From: Gari tellinella
Taxonomy: Eukaryota > Mollusca > Bivalvia > Cardiida > Psammobiidae
Assembly: GCA_922989275.2 (NCBI GenBank)
Contig: OV277864.1
Coordinates: forward strand, 75,086,158 to 75,150,157
Length of the DNA: 64,000 nucleotides
Direction of reading: 5' to 3'
The notes beneath the pieces were generated by a model that was not told the origin of the DNA, made no database searches, and saw only the letters and a program-made list of their open reading frames with translations. Made by a program: the position numbers and the translations under genes. Below are positions 1 to 10,999 of this stretch, piece after piece. Position 1 is the stretch's first letter. Each line of letters begins with the position of its first letter.

Positions 1-60
1 GGTCTTTGTACGGAGGAAGTCGTTGTTGGGAGGGCGGTTGTATGGGAGAGAGCGCTATAG
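1..60. mobile_element. Right end of a G-family element, cut by the window edge
   Basis: The sequence ends in GGGAGAGAGCGCTATA. Its reverse complement matches the start of the complete G copy at 20201 (CAGCGCTCC, then CCCTACAAC and AACAAAGA). Only the terminal 60 bases are in the window. Confidence 0.6.
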
Positions 61-69
61 TACAAAACT

Positions 70-1419
70 ACCCAGGCAAAATATGACCATGGTTGACCAA
101 GACCAATCATGGTTCATCATGCTTTTTTCAGGTTTAACCATGGTTGAACATGAATTTCAGTAATTTATGACCATGGTAGAACCATGGTTTGAAAAGAAAC
201 CTGGTCACAATATTGTTGACCTAGGTTGAACATGGTTCAAATGCTACAGACCTAAGGTTGACCATAGTTCAGCTTTTTTGACCATGGTTACAACAAACCA
301 TATTGTCAACCTTGAAGAACATGAATTTTAATTTATAATTACCAACCATGTTCCTCTGATCAAGTTCATTCCATGCATGAAAGTTCATGTCCCTAGCATC
401 AGTAGAATTGGAGATATCTTCTGGACAAAAAGTGTGACAGATAGAATATCAGTAATATGTGCTACAATTGTAAGTTTCACAAAACAGTGAATATTATACA
501 TCACTCAGGGCACCTGCTGACAACATAATCACAAGGTCAGAGATTTGAAGTTGTCTGTTTATCTGTACTTTAAAATGTGAATGTGGCAAAAATTAAAGAC
601 TCCAAACCAGTTCAGACTCCTGCCAACAGGTTCATGGTAAGTTACATAACTTACATAAATACAGTTTTATAATGAGCATGATATATTTTGGATATTTACA
701 TGATACAAACAAAAGCATGTGGTACCCCACCCACTAGTAGTTTACTATGACACAAGACACATTATCTATATGCCTTTGCAAGCAAAGTACTTGTCAGTTG
801 GAAAACAGTCAAAAGTATTTCTGTTACTGGAGCTTGTTAGATTTTAACTTAACTTTGTATTAATTTGAAAATATGATGTTGTTTGAAGGTGACCTAGTTG
901 CAGCCATGAGGAGCTTAGTGATGTAAGTCACAGTGACTATACCACCTGGCCACAATTCATAGATATTAATTCTAATTATAGCCTAAAAGGTTATGGTTAA
1001 GGTCATGAAAGCAAGAATGGTTAAAATATATTGTGATGAGTGAAGTGTCTCACATTTATAATTGCTGTTTGTCATTCTTATTCCAAATTCAGCCGGTTCT
1101 AACCATGGTTGCCCATGGTAATTCCTGGTTAACTATGGTCCGGGGAGCAGGTTTTTAACAATAAAAGTTAGTAGACCATGGTTGATGATCCTGGGTTCAA
1201 ACATGGTCTAACCATGGTGCAACCATGTTTATTTGACCAAGGTCTAACCATGTATCAAACCATGGTTTCCCTTTGAACCAGGAATAACCATGGTTCAAAC
1301 ATGGTCGGCCAATTTGCCTTTTGTTAAAAGCATGGTTAACCATGGTCAACCATAGGTCCCTGAACCAAAGGTAAACCTAAGGTTAACCATGGTTAAACTT
1401 GGTCAATTTTTGCCTGGGT
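70..1419. mobile_element. 1.35-kb TIR element with ends saturated in CCATGG motifs
   Basis: The ends are inverted copies of each other: ACCCAGGCAAAA at 70 and its complement ending at 1419. The outer 290 bases on the left and about 325 on the right are packed with variants of the self-complementary motif AACCATGGTT. The 740-base centre is ordinary AT-rich DNA with no usable ORF. No clear target-site duplication is visible. It is best described as a non-autonomous DNA transposon of unassigned superfamily. Confidence 0.75.
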
Positions 1420-1505
1420 TGTTCTCAAAGGCACTACTATGGTAGAACAGATTAACTTTAAAGATTTTGCAGTCTTATATATCATACAGATGTCAGGAGA
1501 AACAT

Positions 1506-1747
1506 CAGGGCTGCCATTTCTCCGGATTTTTCCTAAATCTTCGAATTTTTTCTGAAACATTGTAGCTTAAAGCAGGCTGAAAGTAAAGCAGAAATGCGCC
1601 TTAAGGTGCATTCTGCTTTACTTCCAGCCTGCTTTAAGTAGTCACATGTCAACAAAACTAGAAACAAGTTACGATTCGTAAAATCGCACTTGAAAAATGC
1701 AAATTAAGAAATCTTAGGATTTTTCATGCCAACTTATGGCAGCCCTG
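1506..1747. mobile_element. M-family element carrying an A-type hairpin
   Basis: Inverted ends CAGGGCTGCCAT are flanked by the direct repeat AAACAT on both sides, as expected for a cut-and-paste element. The middle holds a 70-base hairpin (TTAAAGCAGGCTGAAAGTAA arm, about 1566-1637) plus a stretch of A-family flank (ACTAGAAACA). A second copy with the same arrangement is at 45635-45898, so the A segment was captured before both copies moved. Confidence 0.8.
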
Positions 1748-1924
1748 AAACATAATGAAGAAAACTCCAATACTTAATACCATTATTTTTGTATGATTCT
1801 GGATCTGACTACACCATTCAATACTGATACAATTTACCCTGTGATCTATCTTTCAGAGATTATTTAGCCAGTTACATTATCAAATGGCCACTGCAAACAT
1901 GTTCTACTGTATTTAAATTCAGTA

Positions 1925-2917
1925 CAGTCCAAACTCGTTAATCCAAACTCGCTTAAACCGAAATTCTCGTTAAACCAAATTTTTCTTCCGGTCCCGATTT
2001 TTCCCCTTCTTATTCTATATAAATCAACTCCGCTTTATCCAAATTTCGTTTATCCGAATTTTCCGTTAATCCGAAGTATTAATCTGGTCTCTTTGAAAAG
2101 ACTTACCCTCAAATTGACACGCTTAATCCGAAGTGCAATTTTCACACCTCGATCGGGTGTCAGACTGGTCATAATTACAGGAGACCATACCCACGCCAAA
2201 CACTCGCGATATTGGCCAATTAAACACATCTGTTTCCAATAGTAACTGTAGAGATCTTTAAAAACACAAGCGGAAGGTGTTGACATACGTTGCTCAAATG
2301 TTTGTAACCATATTCTTCTTTGCGATATTGAGATCGCTACTTCACATTGAACGTTGTATGTACATGTACGTATGTAAATTGTTTACAAATGCGAAAAAAG
2401 TATTATTGCCGTTTTTCGAAGTTTCAAGCTTTATTTACGATTTAATATTAATGACATAAATGTATTAGATAAATTATAATGTATTTCATGATTTGTATTA
2501 TCATAATCATTGTCGTAAAACGTGCCGCTTTGTTTATGTATGCATGTGTGTAATGTCTTTATGAATACACATATGGGTACCGACGCATATGACCGTAAGT
2601 AGCAGAGAGTAAACAGAGGCTTGTGTTTAGTTGGTTTCATTAACTGGATTATGGGATTAAACAAACTTATCAAATTTAAAGCACATCGTTATTATTGCAT
2701 AAGTATTAAACCAAAACGAAAAAAAATACCCTTTTTACGTATATGCATTAACTGAAAAGAAATATTACGGGAAGGACACCCTATCAAAAAACGATGACCG
2801 GAGATGACAAAGTTGATACAAGATGACTGTAATCGATCCAATCGCTTAATTCGTACTCCCCTTAATCCGAATTATTTTTCTTGGTCCCATGAAATTCGGA
2901 TTAACGAGTGTGGACTG
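1925..2917. mobile_element. TA-flanked 1-kb element, pogo/Tigger-like ends, non-autonomous
   Basis: The left end is CAGTCCAAACTCGTTAATCC and the right end is the inverted CAGTCCACACTCGTTAATCC, with TA on each side. CAGT termini with a TA duplication fit the Tc1/mariner-pogo group. Sub-terminal TTAATCCGAA motifs repeat in both halves. Three frames of 60-80 codons lie inside, but none resembles a transposase, so the copy cannot move by itself. Confidence 0.75.
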
Positions 2918-3171
2918 TATTTATATGTGTCAATAAGACCTAATTTTCAAAATATTTCTTGTACTTCAACATAACCCACTGAAATATCTCCCACAAGAAT
3001 TTAACTCTCTGACTTTCTCCCATGTATGATTTCATCTAAAAGCCTTGATGTTGCAAAAATCCTACAAAGATGGTTTTAGGAAATAGTATTTCGACAAACA
3101 TTAAGATTTTAGCGAGACTTCCATGTCAATGTTTGTCACTTTCTCAACAAAAAATAAAGCCTTCATTAACA

Positions 3172-3348
3172 CAGTTCTCTAGATAAGTGGGATGTTTCAA
3201 AAACTAAAATCTTTATTTCTGCATTAAACCCTATGGTGTCACTACTCATTAGAATCATCTCTTCGAGACAACATCATAGGATTTAGTGCAGACAGAAAGG
3301 AGAAAATGCACAATTTGGTCAGTTTACTCCCTCTCATGATCTGATCTG
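3172..3348 (-). mobile_element. C-family element, degraded, reverse orientation
   Basis: Recognisable from CTCTAGATAAG, the TTTATTTCTGCATTAAACCC segment and the ACTACTCATTAGAATC arm. The right arm of the hairpin is mostly deleted, so the palindrome is asymmetric. Confidence 0.6.
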
Positions 3349-3378
3349 AAACTTAAAATGGACAATTCTAGTTTACAA

Positions 3379-3575
3379 TTAACCCTTTACCCCATAGAAG
3401 CGACTTTTAGCGAATCTGATTTATTCATCCGCTGAAGATAATAGTTCCAATTTAATAATTTAATATATATTATAGGGAAAATTTTCAATATATTCTAGCA
3501 CAGGATAGCTTAAAGCAGGCTGAAAGTAGTAACCTATTTTCAATTCTAGAAATAGGCTATCAGGTAAAGGGTTAA
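3379..3575 (+). mobile_element. A-family element with half its hairpin lost
   Basis: TTAACCCTTTACCCCATA and GGTAAAGGGTTAA form the TTAA-flanked ends. Only the left arm (TTAAAGCAGGCTGAAAGTA) remains at about 3509. The sequence then passes straight into the right flank, so the centre and right arm are gone. Confidence 0.7.
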
Positions 3576-3629
3576 ATCTAAACCATTTTTTAATAATTAG
3601 GGTGATTTAAACAATATTTTACAAAAAGA

Positions 3630-3681
3630 CAAACAGTGTAGACCCTGATCAGAGCCCTCTGATCAGGGTTTACATTGTTTG
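3630..3681. repeat. D hairpin, short form
   Basis: Inverted arms CAAACAGTGTAGACCCTGAT and ATCAGGGTTTACATTGTTTG enclose a short AGAGCCCTCT centre. The arms are nearly perfect. Confidence 0.8.
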
Positions 3682-3768
3682 CATAGGACAAGTGTATACC
3701 CTTTACAGGTTTATGATTTTTTAATGACGAATATACTCGTCGCTAGGGCTCAATGTGTTAAGGTATGA

Positions 3769-3834
3769 TAAACAGTGCAGACTCTGAATAGAGGGCTCCT
3801 CAAGGAACCCTCTGATTGGGGTCTATATGGTTTG
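3769..3834. repeat. D hairpin, diverged
   Basis: The left arm reads AACAGTGCAGACTCTG and the right GGGGTCTATATGGTTTG, around GAGGGCTCCTCAAGGAACCC. Several mismatches make it an older copy. GACGAATATACTCGTCGCTA upstream resembles flanks of other D copies. Confidence 0.65.
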
Positions 3835-4003
3835 AAAGTGATGTGATCAAATATTTTGGTCCTAAATCTCCTAACACTGTAAGGGTAAATAAAAGAATGG
3901 TTCCATTTCTCTGGTGAAGAAACCTGTCCAATATAACCTTATTTACAAGCATTGTATAATTAACAATGGCATTATGTTCATTTGAGCTGGGATATCAGCT
4001 GAT

Positions 4004-4165
4004 TTAACCCATTGTATGCTGGGTAATATTTGGCAGCCAATTTAAAATGTTGTCTGCAGCTCGAATATTTGCAAAAGATTTTAGAAGCTTCTGATAGAAT
4101 ATTGAATTAGCTGCAAACAGTTTTGATCTCAGATCAGGCCCCACAGATCAAAACTGTTTGCCTAG
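4004..4165. mobile_element. B-family element with a short hairpin
   Basis: It starts TTTAACCCATTGTATGCTGG, like other B frames. The hairpin CAAACAGTTTTGATCTCAGA ... GATCAAAACTGTTTG at 4113-4163 lacks the usual GC-rich centre. Confidence 0.6.
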
Positions 4166-4258
4166 AGGTACACCTAAAAGTGTATCCCACATAAAAGACA
4201 TACTAATATAACAACTACTAAATTCAAGATTTGTTTTGTGGGTTTGAGATGGTTGAAG

Positions 4259-5372
4259 GCTTAAAGCAGTGTGATAGTAAAGCAAAAGGTAGTGACTAGG
4301 GGTCCGTGACCGTACCTCTAATATTTGAAATTAGCGGTACGGTCACGTACCCCTAGTGAGCCCTGTGAGGGTTGACCTATAGGGGTACGTGAGTCATTTA
4401 AACTATGTAGCAACATATTAATTTGCCTACAGATACGTTTTATTGATGCTAATATTAATAATCTCTCATTTCTACCTTATCTTGTGGATATTTAATGGAG
4501 AAAAACAAAGAAACTTCGACAAATATTCCCCACCCAACTTGTTCTCACCGCAGCGATGAGAATAGATGTATTCCGCATACATGTATTGGGTTAATTATCG
4601 TCAGATACGCCCGATATCTGAAAATCCGTGACCAATGTTAAGTTTTTTTCTTAAAATTTTGATTCAATGGTAACTTAATTAATACAATAAGCTTGTAAGA
4701 AACTACTGCTGATGTGCCTTCCTAACTTAGCGATGAATATAAAGTGGTAGATCTAAGAAAATAAAAAATATCGAAGCTTCGGCTCCAATCAAGTATCGAA
4801 ACATGTAAGTTTGCCGGCGGTTACTAGAATAACCGGAATACACCGAAATACACCTAAATATACCTATTATGGTTCATAAAACAGTTTCAGATGATGTATA
4901 TACACATTTTATGTACTAATTTATTAAATTTGCAAAGGAAATATGCAATTTGTGGGTTATAAATGTTTTTTCTGTTGAAATCGTAACCGAAATCTACTTT
5001 TAAATGTATCATGTGAGAATTACACATACGTGAGAATTACACTGTACAAAGTAGATTTCGGTTACGATTTCAACAGAAAAAACATTATTTTTGGATTAAT
5101 TTTTTTTTGCTTTTCTGCGTTTAACAGTCAGAATAGAAGGTTGAAATGAGATATTAACATAATCATTAGCATCGCTATTAACGTATCTGCAGACACAATA
5201 AAGTGTTGCTATACAGTGTTATGGACTCACGTACCCCTAGTCAACCCTCACAGGGCTCGCTAGGGGTACGTGACCGTACCGCTAATTTCAAATATTAGAG
5301 GTACGGTCACGTACCCCTAGTCACTACCAAAGCAAAAAGCAATTCTGCTTTACTTTCACCCTGCTTTATAAG
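4259..5372. mobile_element. A-type hairpin split by a 1-kb insertion
   Basis: A left A arm (TTAAAGCAGTGTGATAGTAAAG, 4261-4282) and a right A arm (TTCTGCTTTACTTTCACC, about 5343-5360) sit on either side of the element at 4289-5327. The insertion point is at or near the hairpin centre. Confidence 0.65.
4289..5327. mobile_element. 1-kb fold-back element with about 190-bp terminal inverted repeats
   Basis: The ends are inverted and alike over roughly 190 bases, beginning GTAGTGACTAGGGGT. Each end also folds on itself: CTAGGGGTCCGTGACCGTAC is complemented some 60 bases on by GGTACGGTCACGTACCCCTA. Inside lies a third hairpin (about 4964-5001 with 5050-5086, stem GAAATCGTAACCGAAATCTA). No ORF of useful length is present. 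The superfamily is unknown, and no exact target duplication could be defined. Confidence 0.75.
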
Positions 5373-5374
5373 AT

Positions 5375-5655
5375 ACAAAGCATGTGTAAATGTTTGCTCG
5401 AGTGGTTGTAAAGGCAGGGCTTCACTGTACTATAGTAAAATGTAAGGAGATTATTATAGTGACTGGCTTGGAATGACAAGCAGGATCCTCAGGGGAATTA
5501 AGAGTACTGTGAGGTTCTTAGGGAAAGGGACATAACTCTTACATATGTATCTTACATAATGTTAACTTAACTATGAACCACAAAGATGATGTTGTATGAT
5601 TGACCAGAAATAGACAAAATTTGTTTAAAGGCTGTGTAGGAGCTTACAGCTTTAA
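5375..5655. other. Unannotated AT-rich spacer
   Basis: No coding frame, family match or strong inverted repeat was seen here. Confidence 0.5.
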
Positions 5656-5720
5656 TTAACCCTTTCCCACATAGAAGCACATTTTATCGCTTTTGATTTA
5701 TTCCCCCACTGAAGATGTAC
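5656..5720 (+). mobile_element. Left-end fragment of an A element
   Basis: TTAACCCTTTCCCACATAGA followed by TTTTGATTTATTCCCCCACT matches the A left flank only. Hairpin and right end are missing. Confidence 0.55.
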
Positions 5721-5970
5721 AGGTGTTGTTTATAAACGATTAGTATAAATCCATCACTAGGGCTGGATACATCGACAGGCCATTAAATATCATTCTCTTA
5801 AATTATTTTAAAATTTCCAATAAATCATATGATCAGAAATTTCCACAAACTAATGTTATCAATTATGCAAAAACTATTGATTGATAAAATTTGAATGTAG
5901 TTTAATGTTTGCAAATTCCCAGAAGCAGCTCTATCCTAATAGCTGCTTAATGCACAGGATCAGGTAATTT

Positions 5971-6226
5971 AAAACATTACCCTAAACACGTACGCTTTTG
6001 ATTTATTCCTTCACTACTTAAACTACCGGTAGTCCCACTTTATACAGTCAGGAATAATTATTGCACCATAAGAAATATTTTCTATATCCTAGCAGAGGGT
6101 AGCTTAAACAGGCTGAAAGAAAAGCAGAATGTTCCTTAAGGTGCATTAATTCTGCTTTACTTTCAACCTGCTTTAAGTGATCACCAGTCTTCAACACTAG
6201 AAACAAGCTATGGGGCCATGGGTTAA
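5971..6226 (+). mobile_element. A-family element, full length
   Basis: It keeps the left flank, the hairpin with arms TTAAACAGGCTGAAAGAAAA and TTTACTTTCAACCTGCTTTA (about 6101-6178), the ACTAGAAACAAGC segment and a GGTTAA end. The hairpin has a few extra bases on one side. Confidence 0.75.
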
Positions 6227-6269
6227 AACATTCAACACTAGCAACAAGTATACTTGTCATTTATAAACA

Positions 6270-6360
6270 GTGTCCCTGTAAAGAGTATGCTTGTTCTATG
6301 CAAATAGCGTGGACCTTGATGAGGGGAGGTGTCTAATTAATCTGGGTCTACATTGTTTTT
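6270..6360. repeat. D hairpin, heavily diverged
   Basis: AAACAGTGTCCCTGTAAAGA and CTGGGTCTACATTGTTTT are recognisable D arms. The centre has decayed. Confidence 0.4.
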
Positions 6361-6525
6361 AAAAAGCATCTTTTCATTATAATACAATAGTAGCAGGAAA
6401 TGGGTTGTGATGATCTATTTTTCTCAAAGCACATCTGTGAAGTAAAGAGGTAATGTACAAGTTTACTTTGAAGATCAATGTTTAGTGCACATCATGATCT
6501 AATTGCTGATCTATATGTCTGTCAG

Positions 6526-6760
6526 TAACCCTTTACCCCAAAGCCTGTTTCTAGTTTTGAAAATAGGTGACCACTTAAAGCAGGTTGAAAGTAAAGCAGA
6601 ATTCTGCTTTACTTTCAGCCTGCTTTAAGCTTTCAGCAGCTAAAAAACAGAAAATATTTCTTATAGAAATTTTTCATCACTGTATAAATTGGAAGTATTT
6701 CTTTCAGTGGAGGAATAATTTAAAGGCGTAAAAAGGTGTATTTATGGGGTAATGGGTTAA
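6526..6760 (-). mobile_element. A-family element, reverse orientation, shortened hairpin
   Basis: It runs TAACCCTTTACCCC ... GGGGTAATGGGTTAA. The hairpin arms meet directly at CAGAATTCTG, so the usual GYGCCTTAAGGCRC centre has been removed symmetrically. Confidence 0.8.
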
Positions 6761-7052
6761 GCCAGCCATAAGTTGCAGACCCGACAGTTCTACTCACTGT
6801 CACAGTCCATCACATTTATCAGACTAGGGAAACAGACATCATAATTCTACTATACCCTGTATGTACTCCATCTTTATAGAAATAGTAAATTAGCCTCGAG
6901 TCACCGACATTATTCCCATCAAAATAGTACACAATGGCCTTGTAAAAATGTTCATTGAAAAGCTCACTAAAGCTTGTGTTTTAAAAGCTCACTAGAGCAT
7001 TGTTACCATGTTTGTTACACCGACTTCATTAATAAATATTACTTGATTTGAC
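6761..7052. other. Spacer with weak repeat traces
   Basis: Nothing coding was seen. GGCCTTGTAAAAATGTTCAT near 6934 resembles a J-family end but is too short to call. Confidence 0.4.
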
Positions 7053-7239
7053 TTCATGAATGTGTGAGTACATGTATGTTCAGGAACATGCAACTTATTC
7101 ATGAACATAAATGTTCATGAAACATTATTCATGAATATTTCTTTCCAGATGATGAACAATTAACTGTAATTTATGAATGTTCATGAATGGTTCATAAACA
7201 TTCAAGAACTCATGAACATATGTGCTCACATTCACATGT
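7053..7239. mobile_element. Short TIR element rich in TTCATGAA
   Basis: TGAATGTGTGAGTACATGTA near the left edge is complemented by CATATGTGCTCACATTCA at the right. The interior repeats TTCATGAA and GTTCATGA many times on both strands. Layout is like the CCATGG element at 70-1419, but smaller. Confidence 0.55.
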
Positions 7240-7338
7240 AGTGTTTAAATAGGCCAACGAATGTAGTTTTCATTCTTAGGTGCCTTTGTGGAGAAATAAG
7301 TAAAAGCATATCTCAAAGCACTTCGGTTATATGTACAA

Positions 7339-7555
7339 CAGAGCTCCAGATTATATATAAAGAGCTCCACTGATAAGAGTAAGTAAACTGAACAAATCCC
7401 AACATTTTCTCACTCATTTCAGCACCAAATCCTATGGTGTTACTACTCATTAGAATCGTCTCTTCGAGACGATTCTAATGAGTAGTGACACCGTAGGGTT
7501 TAATGCAGAAATAAAGATTTTAGGTTTTGAAACACTCCCCTTATCTAGAGTTCTG
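7339..7555 (+). mobile_element. C-family element with intact hairpin
   Basis: The start is CAGAGCTCCAGAT. A long palindrome at about 7434-7504 has inner arms TTAGAATCGTCT and AGACGATTCTAA around CTTCGAG. An extra AGAGCTCC sits near the left end, so the end may be partly duplicated. Confidence 0.8.
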
Positions 7556-7936
7556 GTACAAGTTTACATTAAAGCTCAATGTTTAGTGCAGATGATCTAA
7601 GATGATCTATTTTTTGGTCTTACCCAGCCATGATTTGCAGTAAAGACCCATCAATAATACAACTTACTGTCACAGTCTATCACATTTATCAGGATAGGCC
7701 CACAGACATCATAATTCTCCTAAACCCTGTGCATACTCCATCATTACAAATGTATCGGCCTGGAGTCACCGACATTATTCCCACATACATGTATATACCT
7801 ACTCCTCCATATAAGTGCCAAAAATTGAATATTCAGTAATAGCGTTGAAAAGACGGCAACTAAAAGCAAGAGTTTTCTGCTTTATTTTCATCTTACATCA
7901 AGAGGTATTTTTCTTTAACTAAGTAGACATCTATTA

Positions 7937-8129
7937 CAGTTAAACTTTGATATCTCAAACTCACTTTAATCGAATTTACCCCTTTTTCTACAGTTCAATT
8001 TCAATATTTTCAGCTCGCTTAAGTCGAATATATCCATATTTCAAAGTTAAAACGTGGCATAGCCACGTTTTAACTTTAAAATAAGGGTATGTTCGACTTA
8101 AGCGAGTTCGAGATATCGAAGTTTGACTG
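7937..8129. mobile_element. E-family TA-flanked MITE
   Basis: CAGTTAAACTTTGATATCTC at the left is complemented by GATATCGAAGTTTGACTG at the right, with TA on both sides. The central hairpin is AAAACGTGGC/GCCACGTTTT. CAGT ends with TA duplication place it with non-autonomous Tc1/mariner-pogo elements. Confidence 0.8.
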
Positions 8130-8162
8130 TAGTACATATGAACAATGGATAAGACATAATTA

Positions 8163-8382
8163 TTTCCCAATAAACTAATTTGTTCTTTCCCAATAAACTG
8201 TAATTTGTTCTTTCCCAATAAACTATAATTTGTTTATTCCCAAAAACTATAATTTGTTCTTTAAATTCCCCAAAAACTATAATTTGTTCTATCCCTATAA
8301 ACTATAATCTGTTCTATCCCTATAAACTATAATTTGTTCTCTCCCAATAAACTATAATTTGTTCTTTCCCAATAAACTCATT
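8163..8382. repeat. 25-bp tandem repeat
   Basis: The unit AACTATAATTTGTTCTTTCC plus CAATA recurs about nine times with small changes (TTTCCC, ATCCCT, TCTCCC). Confidence 0.85.
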
Positions 8383-8385
8383 TGT

Positions 8386-8756
8386 GCAAATATTTCCATT
8401 GCCAGATCAGACGCTTGGTATTTCATGTCCAACAGATCACCACAAAAGTGTTTCAGTTTACTACTGAGTATCATGCATGTCCTAAGGAGATGTTATTAAC
8501 TGACTGTCTATATGTTTAGTCAGGAATTATCCAGTTCATTTGCCTTATAACTATAAGATTGTTTTTGTACAGGATGCTTGGTAATTCTTGACAATATTAT
8601 GGCCATTTCTTGAGGCTATTAAGAGTGTTGATGACTTTCCCTATTTGTAGCTTGAATGTCAGTTGGAATAAAGTACAGCAAGTATTTGCTACAGTGTTGA
8701 GGACATTAGTCTTTCCTGTTTCAAAGCACATTGCCATAAAACAGAGCAACAGATAG
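8386..8756. other. Spacer without recognised content
   Basis: No long ORF, repeat family or inverted repeat was seen. Confidence 0.45.
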
Positions 8757-8882
8757 TGTAGTTTTTCAAAACTTAAAATCTTTATTTCTGAATTAAACCC
8801 TATGGTGTCATAGGATTTGGTGCTAAAATGGGTGATAAAATTTTTGATTTGTTGAAATAACTACCTCTTATCTGGAGCCCTG
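8757..8882 (-). mobile_element. C-family element that has lost its hairpin
   Basis: Both flanks remain (TTTATTTCTGAATTAAACCC left, TATCTGGAGCCCTG right). CCCTATGGTGTC joins directly to ATAGGATTTGG, so the inner palindrome is cleanly missing. Confidence 0.75.
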
Positions 8883-9184
8883 ATAAAATGTAGAAAGTGG
8901 CAGTTTATATAATAATCTGAGCCGTGCCATGACAAAACCTGTCTAATTGCATTGCAAACAAAGTATATCACATCAAAGATGCCGCGGCTGGCATTGATCT
9001 ACTCTGTTTGACACCAACAATCATCTAAAGCATTTAGCAGTATTATCTATGGTATATTTGACAGTGTAGACAAACTCAGATACAGAGCCTGTGATGACAA
9101 CATGGTGTTTGGTCTGTACAATGTTGCAATGCAATAAGGTAAGTTTTGTCAATGGCACGGACCAATCTGTATTTTGATCTGAGT

Positions 9185-9262
9185 GGCAAAATAGATTGAA
9201 GCCTGATCAGATGCTGAGTTACTTGGCATCTGATCAAGCTCCGAATTGTTTGCAACAGGTTT
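9185..9262. repeat. B-type hairpin, variant also found in the O element
   Basis: AGCCTGATCAGATGCTGAG and the facing TTGGCATCTGATCAAGCTC match the hairpin at 61052-61124 better than typical B copies. GATCTGAGTGGCAAA precedes it in both places. Confidence 0.55.
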
Positions 9263-9869
9263 ATCGAGATTTTAGGAATAATGAATATGTATGTATTCTC
9301 CAATCTATGATTACAACAACTGGCAGCATTCAAGTCTTCAGGGTTTCTTGGCTGGATGACAATGCTGATTTACGCAAGTTAAAAGTAAAACAGAACCTTT
9401 CTGTAGGAGCCTCTTGCTTAACTTTTACAGCTGATTTGGGTCTTGTAACACATGTAGTGAGTGTTTGAAAACAATGGATATACTCAATTGTTTCCCCAAA
9501 CAGTAAGCGTCAACAACATTACCCGCCGCTGAATAGAGTGACAAGGAAACACCATTAACCTATAAACACATTGCCTTATGTAGCCATCAATAATGAAAGA
9601 AATGGACATATTCTGACCATTGTCTGCAAGACTGCAATAACCGCATTCTTTGCTTATCCCAAGTTACCACATTATTGCAAGCAACCCTTTGTATGCAAAC
9701 TTGGTCAACACAAATGAGACACCCCGGGTTTCTCTTTTTACCCATTTATTTATATATAATACAATGTTATGACGATAAAACTAATTAACCTTTCACCTAT
9801 TACTGCTAATGAACTATTCCAACGAACAGAACATGGGGAATGCATTGAAAAAAGATGGACATTATAACA
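9263..9869. other. 600-base spacer with no recognised repeat
   Basis: A 90-codon frame at 9196-9468 starts inside the B hairpin and has no recognisable domain, so I do not call it a gene. Confidence 0.4.
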
Positions 9870-10049
9870 CAGGGCTCCAGATAAGAGGGAGTTGAAACAA
9901 ATCCAACATTTTCTCACTCATTTAACACCAAATCCTATGGTGTTACTACTCATTAGAATCGTCTCTTTGAGACGATTCTAATAAGTAGTAACACCATAGG
10001 GTTTAAAGCAGAAGTAAAGATTTTAGCTTTTGAAATATCTGGAGCCCTG
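9870..10049 (+). mobile_element. C-family element, complete
   Basis: Ends CAGGGCTCCAGATAAG and CTGGAGCCCTG are both present. The hairpin arms around CTTTGAG are near perfect at about 9937-10007. Confidence 0.85.
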
Positions 10050-10376
10050 TTAACAGGTTAGGCTATTTGGTAGAAATGAGGTTTACACTGGCAATAATTC
10101 ACGTCATGTCTAAGACAGAGACGTTTGCTGTCCAATCTAATTTCCCTTAAAAGGCCAATGTGATTACGTGCAAAATGAACACATCTCCCAAACCAGAGAT
10201 TTTTTATTCTCTGCTGAATGATAACTGATAGATACAGTCCATCTTCACTTTTCTATATATTTTAGTTGCAGGAATGTGTCCTTGGAGACTTCATGAAGAC
10301 TAAGTAATGATGCTAAATGAAGTACAAATGTATTGCAGAAAGAGAGCTTTTTTACATAACTTTTAACAGGGCTCCA

Positions 10377-10558
10377 GATAAGGGGTAGTTTTCTGAACAA
10401 ATTCAACATTTTCTCACTCATTTCAGCACCAAACCTTATGGTGTCACTACTCATTAGAATCGTCTCGAAGAGACGATTCTGATGAGTAGTGACACCATAA
10501 GGTTTAATGCAGAAATAAAGGTTTTAGATTTTGAAAACTACTCTTATCTGGAGCCCTG
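10377..10558 (+). mobile_element. C-family element with inverted loop
   Basis: Complete ends are flanked by TTTTAA on both sides. The hairpin loop reads CTCGAAGAG, the reverse complement of the usual CTCTTCGAG, although the outer parts are in normal orientation. Confidence 0.85.
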
Positions 10559-10573
10559 TTTTAATAGTGCATA

Positions 10574-10659
10574 ATGCCCTTGTGAAAAGTGTTCAAGTAT
10601 CTTAGAATATTCATGAATGTTAAATGGCCGTTTCTAGAATTGTTCTAGGGACTTGCTGT
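10574..10659. mobile_element. J-family end fragment
   Basis: CCCTTGTGAAAAGTGTTCAA then AGAATATTCATGAATG and TTTCTAGAATTGTTCTAG match the right part of the J copy at 56855-57121. Confidence 0.5.
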
Positions 10660-10999
10660 GTCTGCACAGTTTGCAATATATAACACAAGTATACTTATCA
10701 CATGCACCCTGTTTGTAAAGGAAGCATAATATCAATAATTTGGTATCCATGGGTTAAAGTTCGAATGGAAAGTTTGGAAATCTCAGATCATAAGATTATC
10801 ATTAGTGCACATTCTCATAGCTCTTTGATTGACATATTCATACAAATAAATCCTACACATGCTTATCAAGTGCATTTGTAAGATTCACAGACAGGATGAA
10901 TTTGTAACTAGCTTGACGTACTATAGGTAAATAATACTTTTGATTGACCAAATTCGATATTCCTAATTACAGTAATAACCTCTTCATCTCCATAAACTA
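10660..10999. other. Spacer without recognised content
   Basis: Nothing was seen beyond AT-rich single-copy-looking DNA. Confidence 0.45.

Noticed and set aside
1925..2917. Small frames (60-80 codons) as pogo transposase exons
   Set aside because: No helix-turn-helix or DDE pattern is visible and the frames overlap on opposite strands.
9196..9468. 90-codon frame on the + strand
   Set aside because: It begins inside a B-type hairpin, overlaps an antisense frame of similar length and shows no domain.
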